Shown here in pieces: positions 1 through 10,129 of a DNA stretch of 64,000 nt. A model generated the notes under the pieces. It saw nothing but the letters and a program-made list of their open reading frames with translations. It was not told where the DNA came from and did no database searches. A program made the translations under genes and the position numbers. Source of the DNA: Acanthococcus lagerstroemiae (Eukaryota > Arthropoda > Insecta > Hemiptera > Eriococcidae); assembly GCA_031841125.1 (NCBI GenBank), contig CM063106.1:3844001-3908000 (forward strand). Reading direction: 5' to 3'. The number at the start of each line of letters is the position of its first letter. Position 1 is the first letter of the stretch.

Positions 1-134
1 TAAGCCGCCATGAAACATTTTATTGACTAGAAAAAGCAAATTCAAGTTATATGCATTCTTATGGTGATAACGTCCACGATCACCTTTTCAGCGCAGGGCT
101 ACCAATTTCAGAAACTCTAGGTTACGCCGCCTAT
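1..134. mobile_element. Right end of a second GGCGGCGTAA-ended element, cut by the window
   Basis: Positions 1-37 match 1628-1664 and 37-134 match 3022-3120, ending at the same GGTTACGCCGCCTAT terminus. This copy is uninterrupted at the point where the other holds the hAT-like insertion, so it shows the empty-site sequence. Confidence 0.65.
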
Positions 135-146
135 GGCATGGCAAAT

Positions 147-407
147 GGACGTTATTCAGCGAAGATGAGAACCAACCAACATTTGTAAACTAAAGTAATG
201 AGTTATTACTTATTATGTTGGAAACAATGTAAAAAGTAGAATTTTTCAAAATTGGGCCCCCGATTCAAAAATGTGTACTCACGTTTAAAAAAGCTTATCG
301 GTAAACGCTATGTCATATAGTTTTTTCTACATGGCTCTTCAACTTCGAATCATGTGTCCTCAAAAAACAGATGTTGCTAGTTGGTTCCCTTACACTGAAC
401 AGCGTCC
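147..407. mobile_element. MITE family A, copy 1 (261 bp)
   Basis: Ends form an inverted repeat: the left end reads GGACG-TATTCAGCG...GAGAACCAACC and the right end TTGGTTCCCTTACACTGAAC then AGCGTCC. The body contains GATTGGGCCCCCGATTCAA-like sequence and AAAATGTGTACTCA, shared with copies at 548-1160, 3393-3545 and 5581-5830. AAAT / ATTT flanks extend the inverted symmetry, so the TSD is not certain. No coding capacity. Confidence 0.75.
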
Positions 408-547
408 ATTTCTGGCCTGCATTGAGAAAGGGTGTGTGGGGTGGTTAAAAAAATTATTTAGGCTTGTACAAGCCATCAAAGTTGATCGCTCCAATCGAAA
501 GATAGGTACTCGCATTCAAAATTTGTTTTTGTTCTCCTGGGAAATTT

Positions 548-1160
548 GGATGCTGTTTAACAAAAGGGAACCGAGCCACATTTGTAAACAAAATGAGTTA
601 TTAGTATTGTTGGAAAGCGCGTAAAATGTAGAATTTTCAAGATTGGGCCCCCGATTCAAAAATGTGTACTCAAGTTGAAAAAAGCTTATCAATAAACGCA
701 ATGCCATATTGGGAGTTAAACCTGCACTAGAGTGAGCTGCAAAATTACCTGCGCAGGTGTTAGCGGGTGAAAATGAGTGAGTGATCATGTGTACTTTCAA
801 ACTTAGACCATCTAGTATCTAAGCTTTCAAATAGAGCTACCTTTTCAGTAGGGCAAAAAACCGAGTAAAAATTATTCTGCCAGTAGAGCTGATTATAATT
901 TAATTTTTTGATGATGATGCAGTCGAATTTAGGACAAATTTTCTTTGAAAGTGAATTTCTAATCGATTTAATGATGGTTGAAGTTTGCTACACGCTTACG
1001 GTAAATCATACGTGATCACTCACACATATCGCAGGGCTGCCAACACTTGAAACTCTAAGTTTAAATCCCAATAGTTTCTACATGGCTCTTGAACTTCGAA
1101 TCACGTGTTCTCAAAAAGCGGATTTTGTGGGTTTTAGTTCCCTTTTGTTAAACAGCGTCC
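548..1160. mobile_element. MITE family A, copy 2, interrupted by another element
   Basis: The left part (548-708) starts GGATGCTGTTTAACAAAAGG and the right part (1072-1160) ends TTTTGTTAAACAGCGTCC. They are halves of one ~248 bp element with near-perfect TIRs. Joined, they align with copy 1; the middle is occupied by the TA-flanked insertion at 709-1071. Confidence 0.75.
709..1071. mobile_element. 363 bp element with TTGGGA ends inserted in a MITE, TA duplication
   Basis: The ends are TTGGGAGTTAAAC and GTTTAAATCCCAA, an imperfect inverted repeat, with a second inverted block GAGTGAGTGATCATG / CGTGATCACTCACAC further in. The bases TA occur on both sides (707-708 and 1072-1073), and removing the insert restores the family A MITE. 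A TA duplication suggests Tc1/mariner-type mobilisation. No coding frame. Confidence 0.7.
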
Positions 1161-1164
1161 ATTT

Positions 1165-1228
1165 GAGGAGTTATCTGTCAAAAGAGCCCCTCCTATTCGT
1201 CAGGGACCCTTTTGACCGATAACTCCTC
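1165..1228. repeat. Perfect-looking hairpin, 20 bp arms
   Basis: GAGGAGTTATCTGTCAAAAG at 1165-1184 pairs with CTTTTGACCGATAACTCCTC at 1209-1228 with one mismatch (19/20) around a 24-base loop. It abuts the right end of a family A MITE. It is probably a small foldback remnant rather than an RNA gene. Confidence 0.55.
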
Positions 1229-1664
1229 ATTTGTGTTTTGCTAGCTAAATCCTATAGAGGCGGCGTAATCGTGACCAGGTTCGTTATTGTCGACCTCCTG
1301 CAAAGGTAATCAAGGTTGATGCTCCCATAAGAAGACATGTAAAGTTGGTATACTTTAAAGCTTCCGTAATTGCTGAAAATAGGTTTTCTTGAGTCATATA
1401 ACATGTCAAATTAAAGGTTAAAGTCTCTAGTTCATGATGAAAGGTAATTTATTGCACTTTATTCGCTCTAGTTGGATGAATAAGTTGATTTCCAAATTAC
1501 TGTTTTTCTTATGGAAGTTTACCATTTTGGTACAAATGGCGCTTGTAAGCAACTAATACACGTAAAATGGAGCCGTTTCAAGTTCATAAAGGAAAACTAG
1601 AGACCTCAATTTCTAATTCATCTATTATAAGCCGCAAGAAAACATTTAATTGACTAGAAAAAGC

Positions 1665-3013
1665 CAGGGCTGCAAAAAAAAAAACGGTTTTTTTTTTGGA
1701 AAAAACAAACCAAACAGTTTTTTTTGTTTAAAACGTTTTTTTTTTGTTTTAAACCTCAATTGAATGTTTGCAAATACCAATGTTTTAAACGCGTTTAAAA
1801 CAAAAAAAAACATGTTTAAAACTGTTAAAAACATCAATTTCATAAATTAAATTTTTTTCTATCAGTTCAACATTATTGATTATTATGGCAAAAGGCAAAT
1901 AGGGAAATAGGTACGGTATGTAGCGGTATAGCGCAATAGCGTACTCTACTCTTTTCACTTTTGTTACTTATTAGTGATGGGAATTAATCGATTACTTTCT
2001 GTAATTGATTAACCGGTAACTGAGAAACTTGTTTAATCGATTAGTCAATTAGTTTGGCCTTCTTTTAATCGATTAATTTGATAATCGGTTCCTTTGAATA
2101 ATCGATTAATCTCCCATCACTATTATTTATCAGCTTATATCAGCATTTGGTATCTTCTATCTCCTATGGTACATGTGCATTTTCATTTTGTCGCACCAAT
2201 ACAAGTAATCAAAATGTAAATGTAGAGGTAGAGCTAGAGCACGAACTCGAAGATGAGCTTGATTATTAACCATTAAAATACATTGGTTTTTAATTTATTT
2301 AAAAAAAAATATTAATTAAAATTTAATTAATTAATTTCGAATTAATAAAAATAGACTTAACTTCTTTAAATTTATTTAATTTAAAAAATTACTGTTAATA
2401 ATTCTTAGGGTTAAACCCAATTTAAAAATGAAGAATTTAAATAATAAAACTTCTAACTTTTTAAATACTAAATTTCTTATATTTAAAATTTATCTTTATT
2501 TTTAAAAAAAACTTATTAAATTTTTTAATTAAATTGTATTAATACCAAATTTAAAAAAAATTTAATGACAGAATGAAATATATTAAATTTAAACCTTTAA
2601 ATTTATTAATTCGAAAAATGAATTAAATAAAAATAATATATTATAATTTAATATTAAAAAATTCAATACTAAATTTAAATAATTAAATAAATTATTAACT
2701 AAAATTATTAAATTTCCAACTATTATTAATTTAAAATCACTTTTATTACTATAAAAATTGAGAAATGTAGCTTTGAACTTGAAAGACTTCGTGGTGTTCG
2801 TTAATTTGTAATTTGTTCCTTTACTTTTTTTGTATTAGCTTCGAAGTAATAAAATTTCTTTAAAAAAAAAAAACTAAATTTTATTTTGTTTAAAATTAAT
2901 AACAACAAAACATGTTTAAAACGCTTAAAAAACATGTTTTGGTTTTTTTCGTTGGTTTAAAACGTGTTTTAAACGTTTTAAAACAACGCGTTGTTTTAAA
3001 CATCGCAGCCCTG
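1665..3013. mobile_element. Non-autonomous hAT-like element (1349 bp) with 8 bp target duplication
   Basis: The termini CAGGGCTGC and GCAGCCCTG are exact inverse complements. The flanks GAAAAAGC (1657-1664) and GAGAAAGC (3014-3021) form an 8 bp TSD with one mismatch, the hAT hallmark. Both subterminal zones (1670-1830 and 2880-3005) are packed with GTTTAAAAC / GTTTTAAAC motifs in both orientations, as expected for transposase-binding subterminal repeats. The core is extremely AT-rich and holds a 151 bp MITE. A short + strand frame ending near 2268 encodes an acidic tail (VEVELEHELEDELDY-stop) that might be a transposase remnant. No intact transposase. Confidence 0.85.
1972..2122. mobile_element. 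hAT MITE, 151 bp, nested inside the hAT-like element
   Basis: TIRs are TAGTGATGGGAATTAATCGA and TAATCTCCCATCACTA, flanked by TTACTTAT (1964-1971) and TTATTTAT (2123-2130), an 8 bp TSD with one mismatch. The interior carries several ATCGATTA-type motifs. It is the innermost layer of the nest. Confidence 0.85.
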
Positions 3014-3392
3014 GAGAAAGCAAATTCAAGTTATATATGCATTCTTATGATGATAACGTCCATGATCACATTTGCAGCGCAGGGCTACCAACTTCGGGAA
3101 CTCTCGGTTACGCCGCCTATGCAATTCACCTTTGTTTCCCGCCATTATTTTACTCTTGGACTGGAGTAGGAGTAATTTTTATCAAATAATAATTTCGTTG
3201 TCACCGAACGACATTAATAAACACGTTCCACCGATGTAAATTGGAAAACACTATCAACTCGACATAACATTTTCTTGTTGCGTTCAGTTTTCAAAAAAGG
3301 TCGACATCAGCAAATGTTGTCACCAGCATGTTTTCAACCGCATCAGTATGCATACACCATTAACATGAACAGACTATCTATTATAAAATTAT

Positions 3393-3545
3393 GACATAGC
3401 GTTCACTGATACCTCAGTTTTTTTTCAACGTGGATACACATTTTTGTATCGGGGCCAATCGGGGGTCCCAATTTTCAAAAGTTCCCCCACTTTTTAGTTC
3501 TTACGCTCTTTGCAGCGATACTAACGATACTATTTTGTCAGCAAA
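3393..3545. mobile_element. MITE family A, partial inverted copy
   Basis: Matches the reverse complement of the family A interior: a CATAGCGTTCACTGAT-type start, then CAACGTGGATACACATTTTT, CAATTTTCAAAA, TTCTTACGCTCTTTGCAGCG, and ACTATTTTGTCAGCAAATGT. The terminal GGACGC ends are not visible, so it is a truncated or diverged copy. Confidence 0.55.
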
Positions 3546-3903
3546 TGTCGTTTCGGATTTTTTTTATTTTTTTTTTTAACAAAAACTGCTCGAACAAGCT
3601 GTAGGACTGGAGCAGAATGCCAGGTAAGTATATATGTACCTGGTTTTCACAACTCACCTTTACCGTGAAACCGTATGTCATATCTTCGTTTGGGTAACGT
3701 TGAATTCTTTCGTAAATGAAATTGACAACAAAATGGAGCAAGGAATTGCAGAAAATACAAGTAAATTTTTTTTCTCAATAATAAATTCTGATATGTTAAG
3801 ATAATTGTATTCGTATACGCTGCGCGATACTGTTAAAATTTATTCTCATTTTTTCAGGATGGCCATCAAACTAAAGCCAAATGTACGTTTGATACTTCGT
3901 TGA

Positions 3904-5418
3904 GCTAGTAAATTTATGGCGTTACCACCAGCTTATAGAAACAGTATAGAGAACAAAATGCTAGTGCAGAAATGCTTGAATGAATCTTATTCCAGATTTG
4001 AAGAAGAGGCAAATGCATTTTTTTTTTAACACAATATAATAATTAAAGAGTACAATACAAGAAAAGTGCTAATATGCCCTTTTATCTGTGCTCGCGATTT
4101 GAAATCAACTGTTTTTTTGTTTTGTTTTTGTTTTTTCAATACTTTTACTTCTACAAAATGTTACGTTAATTCGATCAATGTTTGTCGAAGGATGACTCGG
4201 AAACCAAAGCGAATGCAGCAGAAATGAGTCTGTCCTATAATTACAAACTGGCCAAAAAGCATTTAAAAATATCTGAAAAACAAAAAGTCTTCGGAGCTTG
4301 TTTGGACCACCTTCGTCTCGAATACATGGTGGATTAATACATCTCGATGTACCCGTTTTTGATTCCTGTACGCTATCTTTAAGAAACTTGTGTAAGATAA
4401 TTGAGAAATAGTTAGAAAAAATTACTAATTCTGTACTTGAAGTAGCTTATGACAGAGACCGCTTGGGTGTTACCTTTTATTATCAGTTTTATCTTTCTGA
4501 TTTCAATTTCTTCTTGCACTCCTCATAACTCTTGAAATTTCAAATCTTCTGTTTTGAAGAAAAATTCAACTATTTTGATTTGTTACTTTTGAGTTTGTGT
4601 TCATGCAATAATTTTAGCTTATATCAACTTTAGACAGTGAATTCACCACTTACAGCAGTAAGAAGTATTAATCTACCGACCTTTCACAAGTACCTACATC
4701 AACAGTACCATACAGTACTACGGTACTACATAAACAGACCAGATAACTTATAATTATGAAAGCCCTAGATTAAATCGGTAACTTTAGTAGAAATATGACT
4801 AAAGATGGCTGGTCCATGAAATGCTTCTCTTTTCATATTCAAAGTAAGGGGAAAATTGAAGCATTCTTACAACCGTATATAAAAACATTTTTCACTTCCG
4901 TTTAAACAATAGATTCAAAATTTCAATTAACCTTATGCTTCGATCTTCAATTTTTTCCTCTTCATCGGTCTTTACCAGTATTTTGATTCTTACAAGCATC
5001 TATATTGTGAGGTTGTAGCATCCAGGATCTAAGGTCTAGTAATTTGGATTACCCCACCAAAATTAATTTGCAACATTAATTTGAAAGGGCTCATAAACTT
5101 CCAGGGAAACGTATTATCCTTGACATATTTTTCTAGGTGACCTTAACAGTGTGACTAATTTATTTTTTATTTTTTTATCAAGTTGAAAGAAAGGAAGAAC
5201 TAAATAAGGAAATTCGAAATAAGAACTGTAGGACTCCGGCAGCCTTGAATCCAACAGCCTACACAGCGTTGCCATTTACATTGAAATGTTGCAAGTATTA
5301 TTTATATGTTTTGAATTTGGATAACAGACCTCAATCCAAGGCACCAAAAAGACCATCAGTCAGAAAAATAATTAGGTGTTTTTTGCCTGTTCCGGAAAAT
5401 GTGGTCATAAAAAAATGA
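3904..5418 (+). pseudogene. Exon-like fragments of an unrecognised, probably decayed gene
   Basis: Three open + strand segments have protein-like composition but no intact gene structure. Segment 1 (3904-4029) reads SKFMALPPAYRNSIENKMLV and continues QKCLNESYSRFEEEANAF. It follows a TGA at 3901 in the same frame, with a good acceptor (tttttcag) further up at 3857. Segment 2 (4188-4337) reads KDDSETKANAAEMSLSYNYK and ends DHLRLEYMVD-stop. Segment 3 (5182-5418) reads VERKEELNKEIRNKNCRTPA and ends in a stop at 5416. The Lys/Glu-rich helical style is weakly reminiscent of the elongin-A-binding region of REXO1-type exonucleases, but I cannot confirm this. Segments 1 and 2 lack proper donors, so a pseudogene or chance is most likely. 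Confidence 0.2.
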
Positions 5419-5580
5419 CTTTCTTTTTTGCTTGTCCAAAATGTTAGTCTAAATTTTTCGTGTCCTCTCTCGCCTTATTTACTGAAAGATTGGGAAAATC
5501 GGAAAATTCTAGAGCCCCAGTCAGGGAAATTAGGAAAACGGGGACCCTATTTTGTATGTAAGTTGAAATTTTACACAACT

Positions 5581-5830
5581 GGACGCTGTTAAACAAAAAC
5601 CTCCCAAGCTACAAAATCTGTTTTTTGAGAAAACGTAACATTAAAAGCCCAAGAAATTAATGCCTGTATAGCATTTACTGATTAGCGATATGCTTTTTTC
5701 AACGTGAGAACACATCTTTGAATCGGGGGCCCAATTTTGAAAAATTCTATTTCTTACGCTCTTTCCAACGATACTAATAATTCATTTTGTTTACAAATGT
5801 TGGTTGGTTCTCTTACGCTGAATAGCGTCC
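5581..5830. mobile_element. MITE family A, copy in reverse orientation (250 bp)
   Basis: Begins GGACGCTGTTAAACAAAAAC and ends TTACGCTGAATAGCGTCC. The internal GAATCGGGGGCCCAATTTTG and TTACGCTCTTTCCAACGATA match the reverse complement of copies 1 and 2. No clear TSD. Confidence 0.7.
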
Positions 5831-6899
5831 ATATAGGTTCCCGTGGCCAGTATCTATCTGAAAGGAATCATTATGGTTGATGAAAACCAGTTACTATTTC
5901 ATTAAGCCTTTTGTGTTCGGTTCTTGTTATTCTAAATCGTTCACTAATGTGTCCTCATTGGTGAAAATTAGGATCAAAAGTTGGATTCCTTTACTTGCAA
6001 CTACGTAGTTCAACGAGGAAAAGTCGTTATTCCGCTCAATTGGAGTAATTTTTTGTCTTCTAGTGGTTTTGAGGATTGAGGTGTACAGTCGTGTACAGTT
6101 ATTTGAGAAATAGTGTTGCCGTAGCCGCAGCTGTGCTACATTTCACGCTTGGATGAATTCTCTAGCGATGGTATCTGTCGTATCTCTCGACCTACTTTAG
6201 TCGTGTTTGGTATCTTAGAATCATGTTTCCTAAAAGCAAGCGCGCGGCAATATATTCTACTTCAAGGTTGTTGTAGTAGAGAACGTTCAAAATTGAAGGA
6301 AAATTTCCTCGTTATCAAGTATTATTTCGTGTTTTATTCCGGATGAAGCTGAAATACACATTATTTATGCACTTCAGCGTATTTTGTTTGTTAATGACTT
6401 TCAGTCGTTAATTAAGACCATGTTATCATTATGAGAATCGATAGTTCTGTAATGTAGACTTGTTCGGAACAAACTTGTTCAACATCTGATACCCTTTGTG
6501 CATATTATCTACATTCATCGGATTGGTGTACTGCGCAGTAGCGTTCCTTATTCTCTATTATCGAAACCGAACCCTTTCCCGAAAATAATAATTTATATTT
6601 CCATCACCGGGAAATTTTTGATTTGTGTACGAAAATGAGCCCGTATCTTACTGGATACTATCAGCACTTATCGAAGTGTAATATTAGTAACACGACTCAA
6701 TGATGAATCATCGAATCCAGAGCAAAACGAAATAGTGGAGTACTGGTGTTCTACAACCCAAGCGGCAGTATATGCTCGGTAAACCGATCTGAAATGTAAG
6801 AACACTGTACGTGAGATAATAAAGGCGGTTATGAATATTAATATGCGAAAAAGAAAATATAATTCGTTATATTCGCGTTTGTTTGAAAAAGTTTAAGAG

Positions 6900-7321
6900 A
6901 TTTTAAAAGTAAAATCGTGTGAACAGCGAACGAAAAAGTGTTTCTCTGTTGCCGCATCTGAAAGAAGTAGGTCGTCACGAACGACCAATCAGAATGGAGA
7001 ACGCGTCATGTGACTTTGTTGTTATCTGTCAGCTGAGTGGCGAAGCCGGGTAACAAACCGGCCGGCTAGCATTCATTGTTTTGTGTTTTGTTTCTCGACT
7101 CAGCTGATCGCAGTTGGTTTGCTGTATCGACGTGCGTCGTTGTTCAGTATTTATCGCAATTTATTCGGTCTATCCGTGAGTTTTAATTGTCGTTTTTTCG
7201 TTCGTTGTTCAGTGCGAAATAAAATTTAAAGAAAGTACAAACTTTCGTTTCAACTATGAACGCGAAATACATTTAATTCGTGCGGTTGAAAAAAAAAGTG
7301 TTCGAATAATTTCGTTTTAAA
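6900..7321 (+). promoter_or_regulatory. Promoter and 5' UTR of the GLUT4EF-like gene
   Basis: The 420 bases before the ATG are richer in CpG than the flanking upstream DNA and show promoter-type motifs: a CCAAT box at 6985-6989 and a palindromic GTCATGTGAC at 7005-7014 holding an M-box/E-box core (TCATGTGA). Two initiator-like TTCAGT sites lie at 7143-7148 and near 7208-7213. No convincing TATA box or correctly spaced downstream element is seen, so the exact start of transcription is uncertain. The translation start context is AAAATGTC. A further spliced 5' UTR exon upstream cannot be excluded. Confidence 0.5.
7005..7014. promoter_or_regulatory. Palindromic M-box/E-box motif GTCATGTGAC
   Basis: A perfect 10 bp palindrome with the CATGTG E-box core and the TCATGTGA form bound by MITF/TFE/USF-type bHLH-ZIP proteins. 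It lies about 310 bases before the start codon, 16 bases after a CCAAT box. Binding is inferred from motif identity only. Confidence 0.35.
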
Positions 7322-7699
7322 ATGTCTACCGGTAAAAGGCTAGCCAAACGTTCGATCGTAGGCACCAGGGTTTGTGCCCCCGGGGAAGACGGACTTTTTT
7401 ATTCCGGCGTTATTCAGTCGGTGAAAACGCCGGCTGAACAAAACGATTTCGAATTGAACGTGGACGCCGTGTATTCGGTTAGGTTCGATTTTACATCGAA
7501 AAAGTGTCCTTCTGTTAAACGCGAATTCTATGGTTCGGAAATAATTGGACCCGGTTTTCAGCCCTTGTCGAATTTCCGTTTGTTGCCCGGTCAAAAAGTA
7601 TTTTTGACTTACAATGGTCGCGAGATTTCGGGACACATAGTCCATCACAATACTCTCGTGGACGAGGTCACAGTTTCTATAAATCCCCCTGGACATGAG
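7322..7699 (+). CDS. Glut4EF: GLUT4EF/ZNF395/ZNF704-family transcription factor, first coding exon (residues 1-126)
   Basis: Encodes the N-terminal domain (DUF4772 type) of the insect orthologue of the GLUT4 enhancer factor / ZNF395 / ZNF704 / SLC2A4RG family, nuclear DNA-binding regulators. The frame opens with MSTGKRLAKRSIVGTRVCAP, the family's basic N-terminal signature; then come a YSGVIQSVKTP segment, a VYSVRFDF strand, IIGPGF, and LLPGQKVFLTYNGREISG near residues 88-105, which corresponds to the PGQKVYVWY segment of vertebrate members. An in-frame TAA at 7307-7309 supports the ATG at 7322. The exon ends after codon 126 at GAG/gtgagc (donor at 7700), exactly where similarity stops. Unspliced reading adds 33 unrelated residues to a stop at 7799-7801. 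The C2H2-like finger and the C-terminal Cys-rich DNA-binding motif known for the family are not in the window. Identification is from recalled family motifs, not a search. Confidence 0.92.
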
Positions 7700-10129
7700 G
7701 TGAGCGATTCTATTATAATTAGTTTTAATTACGTATTCGGCTTTTACTGCGACTCGATTGAACTTTTTCGGTTACGAACGATGATGCAGATGAGATTTTA
7801 ATGCTACTGTGGAACTGCGGCTGATCTAGGAGTGAGTTCCTATATGAATGAAAACGTGAAGTTCGCAATTGAGGCTTTAAAAAAATTGGGAAACATATGT
7901 TTCGGATAAGTTGGGTGCAGAGTACTTTGTTTTAGAACGTATCTGTTTCTAATAAGTAAGGAAAATTAAGTTTTCTTCATAAATCAAATGTGCTTGAAGA
8001 AATTTTATTTGAAAAAAGCTAACCCGGCTTGGACTTACGAAAAGCATAGTGAAGGTTTTTTGAATATGAAATCGGGGCAAGACAGTCCAAGTTTCAAAAT
8101 TCAAACCCAGTATACTCGATATGATCCGAACGTTAACAAGGGTTTTAAATTCGAATTTTCATACAAAGAAATATATCTGTATGTGAATACGATAAACTAA
8201 CTTCAGTATACACTATATTTGTGCGGGAAAAGGTCATCAAAAGTTGCTGGAAAATAATTTTAGAACTGTAGGCACCTTTTCGTTATCGATGTAGGAACTA
8301 TGTTGAGAAGCTAAATTTGCCAATAAATACTGTATACCTATTAATTTCACTATTACACGAGTGATTTAAAATTGTTAAAAATATTAAAATGTGTAGCGCC
8401 TTACCAGCAAGGAGAAAATTTCAATCTTTTTTGGACTAAATTGTTGGAAAAAAAATTTTTTTTGAAGTTCTTTTTTTATTTAAAAAAATCTCTGACTTTG
8501 AATGTTATTTTAGTGCTTTAGACCGTTCTCGAAAGCATCAGGAGTCCAGGGAACAATTCTCATTCGATAATGGGGTATAAGCAAACTACTCAAAATAATC
8601 AATATTCAGTTGTTACTATCGGGTTACTGGGTATATGTGCTACTAAAATTAGAACATTCAAGAACATAAAGTATTCCAGTTTTCCAGTTAGAAATCTATT
8701 CTTATTGAATATGTTTTTTAAAATGACTGAAAATTAAGCTCTCCATGTTTTCTGCTCCATATGTCAAATGTTAAGCAATTTTTCATCAAAAATTAGTTAT
8801 GTGTGTTCGTTTAAACCATTGAATAAAACTAAAGCATCCCTCTATTTACGCCACTAGACTGTACATTGTTTTGCAACCTCGCCAAAAATATCGATCCTTT
8901 AGCGAAGACATTTATAGTATTCTCGTAACTGTGTCTTTGTACTCAACTGCCATCGCGCGCTGAAATATTTTCCAATTAGGCTAAAACAACCTGTATTTTT
9001 TTATTTTACAATTTTTTAAAATTCTTTATTTATTTACGGGCTAGCCAAACATAGTGGTTTGTTACAAAAGAAATTACCATCCCTCTCTGGAAATTCGGAG
9101 GCTAGATGCCAGAAGGCGCTGACCCAAATATAGCACCCTGATTCCAATTTGAGGCTGATTTTCTAAAAATGGGGAAAATATACCGGCGCTCGTTCTTCAA
9201 AGTATTATTCAAATTCTCATATTAGTTTACAGATACAGGTGAAATTTTGAGAAATACCTCGTCAGTTTCTCGTTTTTTCTTTAACTGCAGAGTAAAGGCT
9301 TCAGAAATAGGTCAGCATAGAAAATAATTTTAGTAACCGTATGCCATCTACATTATACATAAATCGCCCACGTCCATCGCGAATACCTTGGGAAAAAGTT
9401 CTTTTGTTAGTTCGCAGTAAAAGCCGACAATAGTTTTAGTGGGAACAATTAGAAATAACAATCAATGTTATCGATGTAGTAATTAAATGTAGTGCGGTAT
9501 CGAGCTGATCGCGTAAGAACACCTGTATTAGGTGATGTACAAGCAATCGTGTCAACTTTGCTCCTCGCAGTGTTTGTCGTCGTTATTGTTCTCGCATTAA
9601 TGGTCTACTAGACCGAAAGTATCATATCGAATGTTTGTAATTTGTTGGCAAAACATGCAGAGACCACCAAATGAACTGAGCGTTGGTAATCATGCCCAAT
9701 ATTGGGAACGATTGAGATTCAGTGAACCCGTAAGATACAGTGCACTCTGCACGCAGTGCACAAACTTCACGCCTAATTTAATGTACCGCTATGGTAACAC
9801 GTTGGTGTGGCTTTTTTTTTGTCCATCGTTGTAGCTTCCCTTCCCCATTCCCAATTTGTGCTCGCGTTCTTTAAATCGGATTCGGCACTCGAATGAATTT
9901 TTGGGCCCTTGAATAAACAGTCCTGACGAATTTTATTGCGATCGAATATTTTGGAAGATGTCAAAAGTGAATCCATTTCGAACGAGCTGAAGCGTAAGTA
10001 CTTTCGAGATTTTTCATTTTTTAAACATGTTTTTTGGTGTTTGCTTTTCTTTTCATGTCGGTACGAATAAAAAAAAAGAAAAGAAAAAAGAAGGGAGGTG
10101 GCGGGTACAAATCGATGAGCTTGTTTAAA

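Larger units (their letters stand above)
1254..3120. mobile_element. GGCGGCGTAA-ended element, split by a hAT-like insertion
   Basis: The left end reads ATAGAGGCGGCGTAATCG and the right end CGGTTACGCCGCCTAT, a TIR of about 14-16 bp. Without the 1349 bp insertion at 1665-3013 the element would be about 510 bp. The sequence at 1628-1664 plus 3022-3120 is repeated at 1-134 (GCATTCTTATGGTGATAACG, then GGTTACGCCGCCTAT), so a second copy's right end sits at the window edge. Confidence 0.6.

Noticed and set aside
2912..3169. 85-codon + frame starting MFKTLKKHVLVFF
   Set aside because: It is the translation of the GTTTAAAAC subterminal repeats of the hAT-like element running through its border.
7700..7801. 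Continuation of the first coding exon to the stop at 7799
   Set aside because: Family similarity ends exactly at a consensus GAG/gtgagc donor, and the downstream exon continues the domain in the same phase.
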